From Ureibacillus sp. FSL W7-1570 (lineage in GTDB: Bacteria > Bacillota > Bacilli > Bacillales_A > Planococcaceae), in contig NZ_CP151979.1 of assembly GCF_038593265.1 (NCBI RefSeq), positions 62,001 to 126,000 of the forward strand: 64,000 bases of DNA, in the 5' to 3' direction. Under the pieces are notes generated by a model that saw only the letters and a program-made list of their open reading frames with translations, was not told the DNA's origin and did no database searches. How positions within the stretch are numbered: position 1 is the first letter of the stretch; every line of letters starts with the position of its first letter. The position numbers were made by a program, and so were the translations under genes. This document shows, piece after piece, positions 17,320-27,386 of the stretch.

Positions 17320-19526
17320 AGAAAAAGAAATTTCGTTTTCAATGGGGAGCCTTTCTATTGTTCGTCTTTTATGGAGGGCTCTTTTTTGCATTATTGTTGA
17401 GGATTACGTTTATTCAAGCGACAGGTCAAGTGGAAGGGGAACAATTGAAGGCGAAAGCTGCGGCATTGTACCAAAAGGAAGCGGTGATCACTGCCGAAAG
17501 GGGCAAAATACTGGACCGGAACGGCAATGTGATTGCGGAGGACACGTTAAGTTACCGATTGATAGCCATCGTCAATCCGGTCGCAACAACAAACCCGAAA
17601 AAACCGCAGCATGTAGTGGACCCTGAAAAGACGGCGGAAGTGTTGTCAAAATATATTTCCCTGGATGAATCGGAAATTTATAAAATTTTAACAAAACGAA
17701 GACCGGATGGCCGCTATTATTACCAAGTGGAATTTGGCGCGGCAGGTAGAGGAATCAGCCACGAAATCAAAACTAAAATTGAAAAGGAACAATTGCCTGG
17801 AATTAAGTTTGTAAGTGATACCAAAAGATATTATCCAAATGGTGTCTTTGCCTCCCACTTAATCGGTTTTACGCAGAAGGAAAAGCAGGATGATGGAACA
17901 TTCCTCTCTGTCGGAAAAATGGGGTTGGAGTTGATTTACAATAAACAATTGACCGGGGAAAACGGAAAGATTGAATACGAAACGGATGCATTGCATTATC
18001 TGATCCCGAACAGAGAAAAAATGGTCAAACCGGCGAAAAACGGAGACAACATATACTTGACGATTGATAAAACGATTCAAAACTTTTTGGAAGATGCCAT
18101 GACAAATGTTTACCAAGAATATAATCCGGAAATGATGGTCGGCATTGTCGCGGATGCCAAAACGGGAGAAGTCCTCGCAATGTCCCAGCGTCCAACTTTC
18201 AATCCGGAAACGCGGGAAGGTTTGGAAAACAATTGGTTGAACTATCTCACCCAGGAAGTGATTGAACCGGGTTCCACAATGAAAACCTTCACATTGGCTG
18301 CAGCGATCGATTCCGGCCATTGGAATCCGAATGCCACCTATCAATCGGGCGCATATAAGGTGCTTGACAGAACAATCCGGGACCACAACGTTTACGGTTG
18401 GGGACGGATCACTTATTTGGAAGGTTTCCAACGCTCATCGAATACGGCGATGGCCAATTTGCTCCAAACAATGGGGAACGATACGTTCATTCGATATTTA
18501 AATGCATTCGGTTTCGGACAAAAGACAGGAATTGACTTGCCTGGGGAAGTAACCGGAACCATTTTGACCCGTTATCCCATCAACTATGTAACGACTTCAT
18601 TCGGACAAGGATCTACGGTGACGCCGATACAACTTGTGCAGGCAATGACGGCCATCACCAATGATGGCGTGATGATGCAGCCGTATGTCATTGACAAAAT
18701 AGTTGATTCTTCCACTGGAAAAGTGATTGAAGAACATAAACCGAAAGAAAAAGGAAAGCCGATTTCGGCAAGCACTGCAAAACAAGTAAGGAAAATATTG
18801 TCATCCACAGTCACTTCGGAAGTCGGTACTGCCAGAAACTATCACATTGACGGTTATGAAGTTGCAGGCAAAACAGGGACAGCCCAAATTCCGAATCCGA
18901 ATGGAAGAGGCTATTTGTACGGCAAAAACAATTATTTGTATTCCTTTTTAGGGATGGCTCCTGCCGATGATCCCCAGTTGATCGTCTATGTGGCGGTAAA
19001 AAGACCGAAACTCAAAGATACTGAAGTAGGTTCTGAACCGGTGGCCAAAGTATTTAAACCTGTAATGGAAAACAGTTTGAAATATTTAAATATCAACCCC
19101 GAAGATGTGAAGCCGGTAGAAACGGTGAAAATCGGAAAGTATATAGGGAAAAATGCCGATAATCTAAAACAAGAATTGGAGAGTCAAGGTTTGAAACCGA
19201 TCATTATCGGTGAAGGGGGAGAAATCATCGACCAATATCCGAAAGAGGGGGTATCCTTGTTGAAAAACGGCCTCGTCTTTTTAAAAACCGATGGCGCTGT
19301 GACATTGCCTTCATTTGAAAATTGGTCATTAAGAAATTTGCTCATCTATAAATCGATGTCCGGTATAAATCTTGAAATTGTGGGGGAAGGATATGTAGAA
19401 AGCCAAAGTGTTTCAGAAAATACGGTCATTACCGATTCATCACCAATCGTTGTAAAATTGAAAACGCCTGAAGAATCCTTTGTTCAAAATAAAGAGGGGA
19501 CAAAAGAAGAGTTGCCACAAGATTAA
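17316..19526 (+). CDS. pbpB: Penicillin-binding protein 2B (division transpeptidase)
   Basis: A 736-residue class B penicillin-binding protein for septal cross-linking. One membrane anchor (about residues 9–28), a dimerisation domain beginning ERGKILDRNGNVIAED, and a transpeptidase domain with SxxK in GSTMKTF (Ser320), SxN in SSNTAM and KTGTAQ (about residues 519–521). Two PASTA-like domains fill the C-terminus from about residue 605. This matches B. subtilis PBP2B. The ATG overlaps the ftsL stop by four bases. Confidence 0.94.
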   Translation: MKKKKFRFQWGAFLLFVFYGGLFFALLLRITFIQATGQVEGEQLKAKAAALYQKEAVITAERGKILDRNGNVIAEDTLSYRLIAIVNPVATTNPKKPQHVVDPEKTAEVLSKYISLDESEIYKILTKRRPDGRYYYQVEFGAAGRGISHEIKTKIEKEQLPGIKFVSDTKRYYPNGVFASHLIGFTQKEKQDDGTFLSVGKMGLELIYNKQLTGENGKIEYETDALHYLIPNREKMVKPAKNGDNIYLTIDKTIQNFLEDAMTNVYQEYNPEMMVGIVADAKTGEVLAMSQRPTFNPETREGLENNWLNYLTQEVIEPGSTMKTFTLAAAIDSGHWNPNATYQSGAYKVLDRTIRDHNVYGWGRITYLEGFQRSSNTAMANLLQTMGNDTFIRYLNAFGFGQKTGIDLPGEVTGTILTRYPINYVTTSFGQGSTVTPIQLVQAMTAITNDGVMMQPYVIDKIVDSSTGKVIEEHKPKEKGKPISASTAKQVRKILSSTVTSEVGTARNYHIDGYEVAGKTGTAQIPNPNGRGYLYGKNNYLYSFLGMAPADDPQLIVYVAVKRPKLKDTEVGSEPVAKVFKPVMENSLKYLNINPEDVKPVETVKIGKYIGKNADNLKQELESQGLKPIIIGEGGEIIDQYPKEGVSLLKNGLVFLKTDGAVTLPSFENWSLRNLLIYKSMSGINLEIVGEGYVESQSVSENTVITDSSPIVVKLKTPEESFVQNKEGTKEELPQD

Positions 19527-19538
19527 TTCATCCCTTTT

Positions 19539-19567
19539 GAATAGATGAGAAGTTCGATTCATACCTT
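19539..19567 (+). promoter_or_regulatory. Possible sigma-E promoter of spoVD
   Basis: GAATAGA (19539–19545), 14-bp spacer, CATACCTT (19560–19567). The −10 fits the sigma-E consensus CATACAnT well and the −35 only in its ATA core. spoVD is a sigma-E gene in B. subtilis. Confidence 0.5.
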
Positions 19568-19591
19568 GTTAAAAACGGGGTGTGGTGTCGA

Positions 19592-21511
19592 ATGAAGTGG
19601 ATTTCAACCGTTTCGAAAAAACGGTTAAGGATTGTGCTTTTTGGATTTATTCTTTTTGTGGCAGCTGTCATTGTACGGCTGTTTTATGTCCAAGTTATTC
19701 AACATGATAAGTTGACAGAACTGGCAAAGGAAAATTGGGATCGGGAAATTCCGTTCGCTTCAGAGCGTGGGGAAATCGTCGATCGACACGGTGAAGTGAT
19801 TGTAACAAACAAATTGGCTCCGACCCTATATTTCATGCCGGCTCAAAATGACAATATCGAACAAGCTGCAAAACAAATCGCTTCCGTATTAAAAGTGGAT
19901 GAAAAGAAACTCTATGAAAAAATGAACTCCAAATCCTATTTAGTCAAGCTTGCGCCGGAAGGGAAAAACATTACGTACGAACAAGCCGTTGAACTGCAAG
20001 GATTGAAAATCGACGGCTTATATACCGGTGTCGATTACGTACGGCATTACCCTTACGGAACGCTGCTTTCCCGTTTCCTTGGATTCACCGGCTACGACAC
20101 ACAAGGATTGGCAGGAATCGAATTTCAATACGATAAATATTTGACGTCAAAAGATGCGGCCATCCGGCTTTTTACAGATGCGAAAGGGAATGCTTTGCCA
20201 CACGTGGATGATGAGTGGCGGGAAGGGAAACAAGGTGCGACGGTGCAACTGACCATTGATTTGGAAGTCCAACAAGTGGTGGAAAGAGAATTGGCGCAAG
20301 CGATGAAAAAATACAATGCGGAACAGGCGCTGGCAATCGTGATGAATCCAAATTCGGGTGAAATATTGGCCCTTGCTTCATATCCTACATACGATCCCAG
20401 CAATTATGAAAATGCGAAACCTGAAATCTATAACCGCAACTTGCCAGTCTGGATGACCTTTGAGCCAGGGTCAACATTTAAAATTATTACTTTGGCTGCT
20501 GCCCTTGAGGAGGGCAAAGTCGATTTGGACAAAGATACATTCTACGATAGAGGGTATACAATCGTGGAAGATTCGAGGTTGCGTTGCTGGAAACGGGAAG
20601 GCCATGGACAGCAAACTTTTTTGCAAGTGGTGGAAAACTCCTGTAACCCTGGTTTTATCGAACTTGGCCAACGGGTGGGGCCGGACAAATTATTGCAATA
20701 CATTAAAAACTTTGGTTTTGGGGAATCAACAGGATCAAATATTGCAGGTGAAGCGACCGGCATCCTATTTTCAAAAGAAGCCTTCGGACCCGTTGAACAT
20801 GCGACAACTTCCTTCGGGCAAGGGATTGCGGTGACTCCGATCCAGCAAGTCCAGGCAGTGTCCGCAGCCATTAATGGAGGGAAACTTTATAAGCCTTATG
20901 TCGTTTCAAAAATAGTCGATTCTGAAACGGGAAAAACCATTCTTGAAAATAAACCGGAGCTGAAACGTACTGTAATCAGCGAAAAAACTTCAGAAAAGGT
21001 TCGGTACGCTTTGGAATCGGTTGTTGCAAATGGCTCTGGACGCAATGCTTACCGGGATGGGCTGCGCATTGGAGGAAAAACCGGAACGGCCCAAAAGGTG
21101 GAAAACGGCCGATACAAATCGGGTGATTATATTGTTTCTTTCATCGGTTTTGCACCTAGCGATCATCCACAAGTGGTTGTATACGTTGCCGTTGATAGTC
21201 CGAAAAGTTCCGTTGTATTTGGAAGCACGATCGCCGCTCCTATCGTAGGGCAAATCATCGAGGATATTGCGCCGATTATCGGGTTGCAAGTCAATCGGGA
21301 AGGCCAGTTGGAAAAGCAGTATCGTTGGGGAGATCCAATGACGGAACGGGTACCGAATTTAGTGGGAATGAAAGTGGATGAAATCATGAAATTGAATTAT
21401 CCGTTCCATATCGAATTGCATGGAAAAGGAGAAGTTGTTAAATCCCAATTGCCAGAACCGGACAACATATTGGAAGTCGATGGAACCATTCATCTATATT
21501 TGGGGGATTGA
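19592..21511 (+). CDS. spoVD: Stage V sporulation protein D (SpoVD), class B PBP
   Basis: A 639-residue penicillin-binding protein, paralogue of PBP2B, needed for spore cortex. One N-terminal membrane anchor, a SERGEIVDRHGEVIV dimerisation-domain start, SxxK in GSTFKI (Ser294), SxN in SCNPGF, and KTGTAQ (Lys496). One PASTA domain closes the protein (VPNLVGMKVDEIMKLNY), against two in PBP2B, as in B. subtilis. ATG at 19592 follows GGGGTG; GTG at 19580 overlaps that site. murE, next in B. subtilis, is absent. Confidence 0.92.
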   Translation: MKWISTVSKKRLRIVLFGFILFVAAVIVRLFYVQVIQHDKLTELAKENWDREIPFASERGEIVDRHGEVIVTNKLAPTLYFMPAQNDNIEQAAKQIASVLKVDEKKLYEKMNSKSYLVKLAPEGKNITYEQAVELQGLKIDGLYTGVDYVRHYPYGTLLSRFLGFTGYDTQGLAGIEFQYDKYLTSKDAAIRLFTDAKGNALPHVDDEWREGKQGATVQLTIDLEVQQVVERELAQAMKKYNAEQALAIVMNPNSGEILALASYPTYDPSNYENAKPEIYNRNLPVWMTFEPGSTFKIITLAAALEEGKVDLDKDTFYDRGYTIVEDSRLRCWKREGHGQQTFLQVVENSCNPGFIELGQRVGPDKLLQYIKNFGFGESTGSNIAGEATGILFSKEAFGPVEHATTSFGQGIAVTPIQQVQAVSAAINGGKLYKPYVVSKIVDSETGKTILENKPELKRTVISEKTSEKVRYALESVVANGSGRNAYRDGLRIGGKTGTAQKVENGRYKSGDYIVSFIGFAPSDHPQVVVYVAVDSPKSSVVFGSTIAAPIVGQIIEDIAPIIGLQVNREGQLEKQYRWGDPMTERVPNLVGMKVDEIMKLNYPFHIELHGKGEVVKSQLPEPDNILEVDGTIHLYLGD

Positions 21512-21547
21512 TCAGATTGGAAGGGATTGTTTTCCAATCGCTTATCA

Positions 21548-21575
21548 CCTGCGGGATCCGCTTTTATCCCGCAGG
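21548..21575 (+). other. Stem-loop between spoVD and mraY
   Basis: A perfect 10-bp stem (CCTGCGGGAT / ATCCCGCAGG) with an 8-nt loop. The T residues lie in the loop and AAATTCCC follows, so it is not a standard terminator. It may limit read-through or stabilise RNA. It sits where B. subtilis has murE. Confidence 0.6.
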
Positions 21576-21680
21576 AAATTCCCGGAATGAAATACTACCA
21601 CAATTTGTTAATGGTGCCATGTAATATTTTGTGATATTGTAGAAATCAATTCAGAAAGAAGTTTTTGAGGGAGATCTAAC

Positions 21681-22655
21681 ATGTCTATCGAAACAACAAT
21701 AACCATTTTAGCTGTATCCTTTATTATTTCAGTGATATTAGGTCCGATATTCATACCAATATTAAGAAGACTGAAATTCGGTCAAAGCATTCGCACAGAA
21801 GGCCCAAAATCCCATATGAAAAAAGCGGGTACACCGACGATGGGCGGAGTGATATTCTTAATCTCCATCATTGCCACTACCATCATTGCAGGGAAAATCT
21901 TTAATTTATTCACTACCCAGTCCGTCGTCCTGTTGCTCGTACTGGTGGGATTTGGCGTAATCGGACTGCTCGATGACAGCATCAAAATTGTTTTGAAAAG
22001 AAATTTGGGATTAACTTCTTTGCAAAAATTGATCGGTCAAATCGTTATTTCCATCCTGGCATTCCTGCTTTTAAGACTGGGGGCTTTCGATACTTCCATC
22101 AGCATCCCGTTTACCGAATGGTCGATTGACCTGGGAATTCTTTATGTAGCTTTCTTAATTTTTTGGCTTGTCGGTTTTTCCAATGCGGTCAATTTGACGG
22201 ATGGGTTGGATGGATTGGTGGCCGGCACTGCATCCATTGCCTTCAGCGCCTTTGGAGTGATTGCGCTATTTAATGAACAAGCGGATGTGGCGGTATTCAC
22301 TTTTGCTGTCACGGGAGCATTGTTAGGATTTTTAATTTTCAATGCGAACCCTGCAAAAGTGTTCATGGGGGATACCGGATCCCTTGCATTGGGAGGCGCT
22401 CTCGGGCTCGTATCCATCATTGTGAAGGAAGAATTGCTGCTGCTGGTTGTAGGGCTTGTTTTTGTGATTGAAACTTTATCGGTGATCCTTCAAGTAATCA
22501 GCTTTAAAACAAGAGGAAAACGCATTTTTAAAATGGCGCCGATTCATCACCATTTTGAATTATCAGGATGGTCGGAGAGAAAAGTGGTTGGCGTATTTTG
22601 GACAATGGCATTATTAGTAGCAATGATTGCTGTGATAGCGGAGGCATATTTATGA
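21681..22655 (+). CDS. mraY: Phospho-N-acetylmuramoyl-pentapeptide transferase MraY
   Basis: A 324-residue polytopic membrane enzyme that joins UDP-MurNAc-pentapeptide to undecaprenyl phosphate, giving lipid I. About ten membrane segments are seen. Signatures: [13 protein letters not shown] (about residues 46–58), [12 protein letters not shown]-like segment ([16 protein letters not shown]), [12 protein letters not shown] and the cytoplasmic MAPIHHHFE. All catalytic aspartates and the histidines are present. ATG is preceded by GAGGGAGATC. The stop overlaps the murD start (ATGA). Confidence 0.97.
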   Translation: MSIETTITILAVSFIISVILGPIFIPILRRLKFGQSIRTEGPKSHMKKAGTPTMGGVIFLISIIATTIIAGKIFNLFTTQSVVLLLVLVGFGVIGLLDDSIKIVLKRNLGLTSLQKLIGQIVISILAFLLLRLGAFDTSISIPFTEWSIDLGILYVAFLIFWLVGFSNAVNLTDGLDGLVAGTASIAFSAFGVIALFNEQADVAVFTFAVTGALLGFLIFNANPAKVFMGDTGSLALGGALGLVSIIVKEELLLLVVGLVFVIETLSVILQVISFKTRGKRIFKMAPIHHHFELSGWSERKVVGVFWTMALLVAMIAVIAEAYL

Positions 22656-24004
22656 TTCATACAACAAAATTTCAACATAAAAAAGTGTTAGTTTTAGGTT
22701 TGGCAAAAAGCGGGGTGGCTGCATCACTTCTTTTACATAAACTTGGAGCTTTTGTGACGGTGAATGATGCAAAACCTTTCGATGAAAATCCTGATGCCCA
22801 ATCATTACTGAAAAAAGGAATCACAGTCATTTGCGGAAGACATCCGGAAGATCTTTTGGATGAAGAATTTGAACTTGTCGTGAAAAATCCTGGAATTCCA
22901 TACACAAATCCAATTGTAAAAGACGCTCTTTCCCGTAAATTGCCCGTGATTACGGAAATCGAACTGGCTTATTTGATCAGCGAAGCGCCGATGATTGGCA
23001 TTACCGGAACAAACGGGAAAACGACAACAACGACATTGATTTTTGAAATGTTAAAAGCGGGTGGCCGCCATCCGAAAATTGCGGGCAATATCGGTACAGT
23101 CGCGTGCAGCGTTGCGGAAAAGGCCGCGGCTGATGAAGTGATTGTAACGGAATTATCCTCTTTCCAATTGATGGGGATTGACCAATTCAAACCCAAAATT
23201 GCGGTGCTGACCAATTTATACAATGCCCATTTGGATTATCATGGCACCTTTGAAGAATACGCGAAAGCGAAATTCGGCATCACCAAAAACCAAACGGAAG
23301 AGGATTATTTAATCTTCAATAAAGATCAGGATGTAGTGGTGGAATGGGCGAAAGAATCGCGCGCCAAAAAAATACCTTTCAGCATACAAGGCCGGATGGA
23401 TGAAGGGATCAGCGCAGATGAAACAACGATTTACTGGCAGGGAGAACCGTTCTTGCAACGGGAGATCATCGCTTTACCGGGCAAACACAATTTGCAAAAC
23501 GTGTTGGCAGCGATTGCCGCTTGCAACCTTTACGGATGCGGCAAGGAAGCGATTGAAGAAGTGCTGAAAACCTTCTCTGGTGTACGCCATCGCACCCAAT
23601 TTGTACGCGAATGGAAAGGGCGCAAGATTTACAACGATTCGAAGGCTACAAATTGCTTGGCAACCAAGGTGGCTTTGGAAGCTTTTCAACAGCCGATTGT
23701 ATTGATCGCTGGAGGGCTTGACCGGGGACATTCCTTTGAAGAATTGCGGGAAGCCATGAAAAATGTGAAAGCCGTTGTTGCAATGGGAGAAACAAAGCAC
23801 CGTTTCATCGAATTTGCAAAATCCTGCAATATTGGAACATGCGAAATTGCTGCGAATATTGAGGAAGCGGTCGAAAAGGCTGCGGAGCTGTCTGCAAGTG
23901 GAGATATTATTTTATTATCCCCTGCTTGCGCAAGTTGGGATCAATACAAAAGCTTCGAAGTCCGGGGAGATTTATTTATCGAGGCGGCAATGAAACTTTC
24001 TTAA
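22652..24004 (+). CDS. murD: UDP-N-acetylmuramoylalanine–D-glutamate ligase MurD
   Basis: A 450-residue cytoplasmic Mur ligase adding D-glutamate to UDP-MurNAc-L-Ala with ATP. The P-loop [14 protein letters not shown] is near residue 112, the NAHLDYHG segment and the GVRHRTQFV / NDSKATN signatures follow, and the C-terminus has [19 protein letters not shown]. The ATG overlaps the mraY stop and has GGAGGC upstream. murG is not next to it, unlike many dcw clusters. Confidence 0.97.
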   Translation: MIHTTKFQHKKVLVLGLAKSGVAASLLLHKLGAFVTVNDAKPFDENPDAQSLLKKGITVICGRHPEDLLDEEFELVVKNPGIPYTNPIVKDALSRKLPVITEIELAYLISEAPMIGITGTNGKTTTTTLIFEMLKAGGRHPKIAGNIGTVACSVAEKAAADEVIVTELSSFQLMGIDQFKPKIAVLTNLYNAHLDYHGTFEEYAKAKFGITKNQTEEDYLIFNKDQDVVVEWAKESRAKKIPFSIQGRMDEGISADETTIYWQGEPFLQREIIALPGKHNLQNVLAAIAACNLYGCGKEAIEEVLKTFSGVRHRTQFVREWKGRKIYNDSKATNCLATKVALEAFQQPIVLIAGGLDRGHSFEELREAMKNVKAVVAMGETKHRFIEFAKSCNIGTCEIAANIEEAVEKAAELSASGDIILLSPACASWDQYKSFEVRGDLFIEAAMKLS

Positions 24005-24038
24005 TTGCTTGTATGGAAGCAAAAATTTTTAGGAAAGG

Positions 24039-25127
24039 ATGCCTTCACTGAAATTTACGTATAAAAGGCTGTTTATCATATCAGCATTTATGCTTTCCAT
24101 AATAGGTGTGGTTTTCATTTATTCGGCAGGTACATATTGGAGTGCGATCCATTACGAAGGGGAGATTCCTTTTTACATCAAGCAGTCCGTTTATCTCCTG
24201 CTGGCGCTCATCGTGTTCTATACCGTCTCCAATATGCCGGTTTTCCACAAGGAAAAAACATGGAGAAGTTTGTATCTATTTTCGCTCATACTGCTGGTAC
24301 TTGTGTTGATTCCGGGCATTGGGCTGGAGCGAAACGGTTCCCAAAGCTGGATTGGACTCGGGCCTTTGACCGTACAGCCTGCCGAGTTGGTGAAAATCAC
24401 GACTTTGATGTATTTAAGCCATCAATTAAGCAAGGTGCCCAGTGGTGAGCAGGTTGTCCGTCTCCGGCATTTCCTTCTCATCATTATTCCAAGTGCTTTG
24501 ATTATGCTGCAACCGGATTTCGGTTCCGTGTTTATCCTGGTCGTATCTTCATTTATCCTGCTTTTTATTGCAAGATATCCAATCAAGCTGTATGTGGCGT
24601 TTATCGCCCTTGGGGTGATTGGGCTGATCGGTCTTATCGCAGCGGCACCTTATCGATTGAAGCGTATTGAAGCTTTCATTGATCCGTGGTCAGATCCGTT
24701 GGGCAGCGGTTTCCAGGCGGTGCAGTCTTTGATGGCAATCGGACCTGCAGGACTCTTGGGCCATGGTTTCCAGCAAAGCAGACAAAAATTTTTGTATTTG
24801 CCGGAACCGCAGAACGACTTTATTTTTTCCATCATACTGGAGGAAATCGGATTTTTGGGCGGATGCTTCATCATCGCATTGTTTTGTTTATTCATCTATT
24901 CCGGAATGGGATTGGCATTGCAATCGACCAGAAGCTCTGATTTCTTTGCCATCAGCTCTCTTGTGGCAATGATCGGTTTTCAAGCCGCCTTGAATATCGG
25001 AGTCGTGATCGGGCTCATTCCGGTAACCGGTGTGACATTGCCGTTCATTAGTTACGGCGGTACATCCCTTATGATTATCTGGTTTATCGTTGGTGTGATT
25101 GTTTCAATTTCGAATCGAGCCACTTAA
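24039..25127 (+). CDS. spoVE: SEDS-family protein SpoVE (or FtsW)
   Basis: A 362-residue protein with about ten membrane segments, a SEDS peptidoglycan polymerase/lipid II protein. Signatures include GSQSWIGLGPLTVQPAELVK (about residues 100–120), LQPDFGSVFI and the C-terminal PVTGVTLPFISYGGTSL. By position after murD it corresponds to SpoVE of B. subtilis, but SpoVE and FtsW cannot be told apart from sequence alone. The ATG at 24039 follows AGGAAAGG with no spacing; a CTG at 24048 (in frame, codon 4) is at ideal distance and may be the real start. Confidence 0.88.
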   Translation: MPSLKFTYKRLFIISAFMLSIIGVVFIYSAGTYWSAIHYEGEIPFYIKQSVYLLLALIVFYTVSNMPVFHKEKTWRSLYLFSLILLVLVLIPGIGLERNGSQSWIGLGPLTVQPAELVKITTLMYLSHQLSKVPSGEQVVRLRHFLLIIIPSALIMLQPDFGSVFILVVSSFILLFIARYPIKLYVAFIALGVIGLIGLIAAAPYRLKRIEAFIDPWSDPLGSGFQAVQSLMAIGPAGLLGHGFQQSRQKFLYLPEPQNDFIFSIILEEIGFLGGCFIIALFCLFIYSGMGLALQSTRSSDFFAISSLVAMIGFQAALNIGVVIGLIPVTGVTLPFISYGGTSLMIIWFIVGVIVSISNRAT

Positions 25128-25146
25128 ATGGAAAGGAGGAGTAAAA

Positions 25147-25974
25147 ATGGACAAAGTCATTGATATTGAAGAACGAATTCCCACCTTAAAGAAAAAGCGG
25201 AGAAGACGGACGAACATCAAGTTTGCCGTCATCATTTCGCTATTTTTGGGAACGTTATTTTTACTCCTTTACTTCCAATCTCCTTACAGCAATATTCAAA
25301 AAATTACAGTACATGGAGCCGAACTGGCAACAGAAGAATATTATTTGAACAAATCCGGACTCCAAGTCGGCGATTCATTGTGGGGATTCAAAGCATCAAA
25401 AGTTGAACAGAAATTGAAAGAAGACTGGGTCAAAGAAGTGAAGGTAAAACGGAAATTGCTTACGGCAGTGGAAATACAAGTAAAAGAGTACCGCCGGGTG
25501 GCCTATATTTTTGAAGATCATCAGTTTCATCCAATTCTTGAAAACGGTGTGGTCTATAAAGCATCTGACGAAGTCCCCACCATTGACGCACCCATCTTTT
25601 TAAACTTTGAGGATGAGAAATTAAGAAAAATGGTGCTGAAGGAACTGGCTGAACTCGATGATGAGGTGTTGGCATTAATTTCCCAAATTAATTTGACCGC
25701 TACGGAAACGGACCCCTATGCGATTACGTTGTTTATGAATGATGGCTATGAGGTTCGCGCGGAAATCACTTCGCTTTCTGAAAAACTGAAGTATTATCCG
25801 GCCATTATCGCCCAGATTGAAAACGCAGCGGAAAATGAAAAGGGGATCATAGATATTGAAGTTGGTTCATATTTCAAGCCATATTCCGAAGAATATAAGA
25901 AATTGAATATTGGCGGACAATCCGATGATGCATCGGTTGAACAGGATGTGGAACATGATGAATCGACTCCATAA
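25147..25974 (+). CDS. divIB: Cell division protein DivIB/FtsQ
   Basis: A 275-residue bitopic divisome protein. A basic cytoplasmic part (KKKRRRRTNIK) precedes a membrane segment (about residues 23–43), a POTRA domain beginning IQKITVHGAELATEEYYLNKSGL, and a beta domain, with an acidic tail. DivIB acts with FtsL and DivIC. ATG at 25147 has a strong AAAGGAGG. murG and murB, which lie between spoVE and divIB in B. subtilis, are absent. Confidence 0.92.
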   Translation: MDKVIDIEERIPTLKKKRRRRTNIKFAVIISLFLGTLFLLLYFQSPYSNIQKITVHGAELATEEYYLNKSGLQVGDSLWGFKASKVEQKLKEDWVKEVKVKRKLLTAVEIQVKEYRRVAYIFEDHQFHPILENGVVYKASDEVPTIDAPIFLNFEDEKLRKMVLKELAELDDEVLALISQINLTATETDPYAITLFMNDGYEVRAEITSLSEKLKYYPAIIAQIENAAENEKGIIDIEVGSYFKPYSEEYKKLNIGGQSDDASVEQDVEHDESTP

Positions 25975-26653
25975 CCGAAGACAAAATAAAATTACGAGAA
26001 AGCATTTCATCCTTCTGCTCGTTTGCATCGTGACTGGTTTCATGATCGGTTATTCCTACAATTTGGCAAAAGACAATAAAAAAGTCCGTTCCAGTTATAT
26101 CGAACAAGAGGATACTTACCGGAATGAACTGATTGAGCAGCAGGAAAGAAACAAAGAATTAATGGACGAGCTCAATGATTTGAAAGCCCAGATCCGGGAA
26201 TATGAGAAGTCTTTTACCGAAAATGAAGAAGATTACAAGGAATTGGCCGAAGAGGCTGAGAGGCTGAGGTTGATACTTGGTGAATTGCCTGCCCATGGCG
26301 AAGGAATCAAAGTGACTTTGCAAGATGGCCATTATGATCCGAAATCGACAAACCCGAATGATTATATTGTCCATGAGAGCCACATTTTTATGGTCATCAA
26401 TGAATTGAAGATTTCCGGGGCAGAAGCCATCGCCATCAATGGTCATCGCTTGAAACCGAATTCTTATATTCATTGCAACGGTCCAGTGATTACAATCGAC
26501 GGAAAACAATATCCTGCTCCATTCGAAATTGAAGCAATCGGAAACGCTGATACTTTAATCTCCTCTTTAAAAATAGCCGGCGGAGTTTTCGAACGATTAA
26601 TCAATGATTCGATTGTCGTGACGATTCAAGGTTTGGAAGATATCAAAATGTAA
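25955..26653 (+). CDS. ylxW: DUF881 family protein (YlxW-like)
   Basis: A 232-residue membrane-anchored protein: basic N-terminus, one membrane segment (about residues 17–35), an outside coiled coil (about residues 45–105), then the DUF881 domain (VHESHIFMVINELKISGAEAIAINGHRL). Two DUF881 genes stand here as in B. subtilis ylxW-ylxX. Function is not established; the location between divIB and ftsA suggests an envelope or division link. Its start overlaps the divIB end by 20 bases. Confidence 0.85.
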   Translation: MMNRLHNRRQNKITRKHFILLLVCIVTGFMIGYSYNLAKDNKKVRSSYIEQEDTYRNELIEQQERNKELMDELNDLKAQIREYEKSFTENEEDYKELAEEAERLRLILGELPAHGEGIKVTLQDGHYDPKSTNPNDYIVHESHIFMVINELKISGAEAIAINGHRLKPNSYIHCNGPVITIDGKQYPAPFEIEAIGNADTLISSLKIAGGVFERLINDSIVVTIQGLEDIKM

Positions 26654-26667
26654 AAGGGGGCAGGTAG

Positions 26668-27384
26668 GTGGAGAAGAATGTAGTAATCCGGATTACTTTA
26701 ATCTCCTTTGTTGTAGGATTCATGATCGCAGTCCAATATAACACAGTAAAAAAGCCTGAATCCCGTGACACGAGAGACATTTGGGAAATACGCCAAGAGC
26801 TGACCGAAGAAAAAAAGCTGCATTCGGAGCTCCTGAACGAAATTGCCTCCCTGAAAAACATAAAAGCGGAGTATGAAGATGAAAACAGCAAAGAGCTTGG
26901 AAAAGTCCTGCAATCAACCGTTGAAGATTTGAGGGTAAGAGCGGGGCTTTCAGAAGTGACAGGTCCTGGACTGCGCTTAAATATTAAACCTGCGGAAGAA
27001 CTGATTCTCAGCGGATTTAAAGTGGAACCAATATCCCCGGATCTTTTAATCCGCCTTGTGAATGAAATCTACCGATATAACGGATTATATATCGAAATTG
27101 ATGGACAAAGGGTTGTCCATACGACGGCCATTCGGGATATCAATGGAAAAACCACGGTGAACAGTGTTCCAATAAGCAATTCGAATGTGGATATTTTGAT
27201 CATTACGGAAACCTTTGAACAGGCTGAAAAACTTTACAGCTATTTATATGCATCAACGTTCCAGGATGATTTTTACATCGATAATCTGAAGTTGACCATT
27301 AATCCGGCGGAAGAAGAAATTACGATTGGCGCCTATGATGGAGAATTCACGAACAGTTATTTGTTGAAAAGTGAAGGGGATTAA
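26668..27384 (+). CDS. ylxX: DUF881 family protein (YlxX-like)
   Basis: A 238-residue paralogue of the preceding gene: membrane segment at about residues 7–23, coiled coil (about residues 38–80), then DUF881 (RLVNEIYRYNGLYIEIDGQRVV, ISNSNVDILIITETFEQAEKLY). The start is GTG at 26668 behind GGGGGCAGG. It lies 14 bases after ylxW and two bases before sbp, so all three are cotranscribed. The lack of close identity to ylxW suggests an old duplication. Confidence 0.85.
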   Translation: MEKNVVIRITLISFVVGFMIAVQYNTVKKPESRDTRDIWEIRQELTEEKKLHSELLNEIASLKNIKAEYEDENSKELGKVLQSTVEDLRVRAGLSEVTGPGLRLNIKPAEELILSGFKVEPISPDLLIRLVNEIYRYNGLYIEIDGQRVVHTTAIRDINGKTTVNSVPISNSNVDILIITETFEQAEKLYSYLYASTFQDDFYIDNLKLTINPAEEEITIGAYDGEFTNSYLLKSEGD

Positions 27385-27386
27385 TT

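Noticed and set aside
17859-18431. 190-codon open frame on the minus strand
   Set aside because: Antisense to the PBP2B gene, with no start signal or recognisable domain.
21605-21638. Promoter directly before mraY
   Set aside because: TTGTTA and GATATT are 22 bp apart and TAATAT only 11; spacing does not fit.
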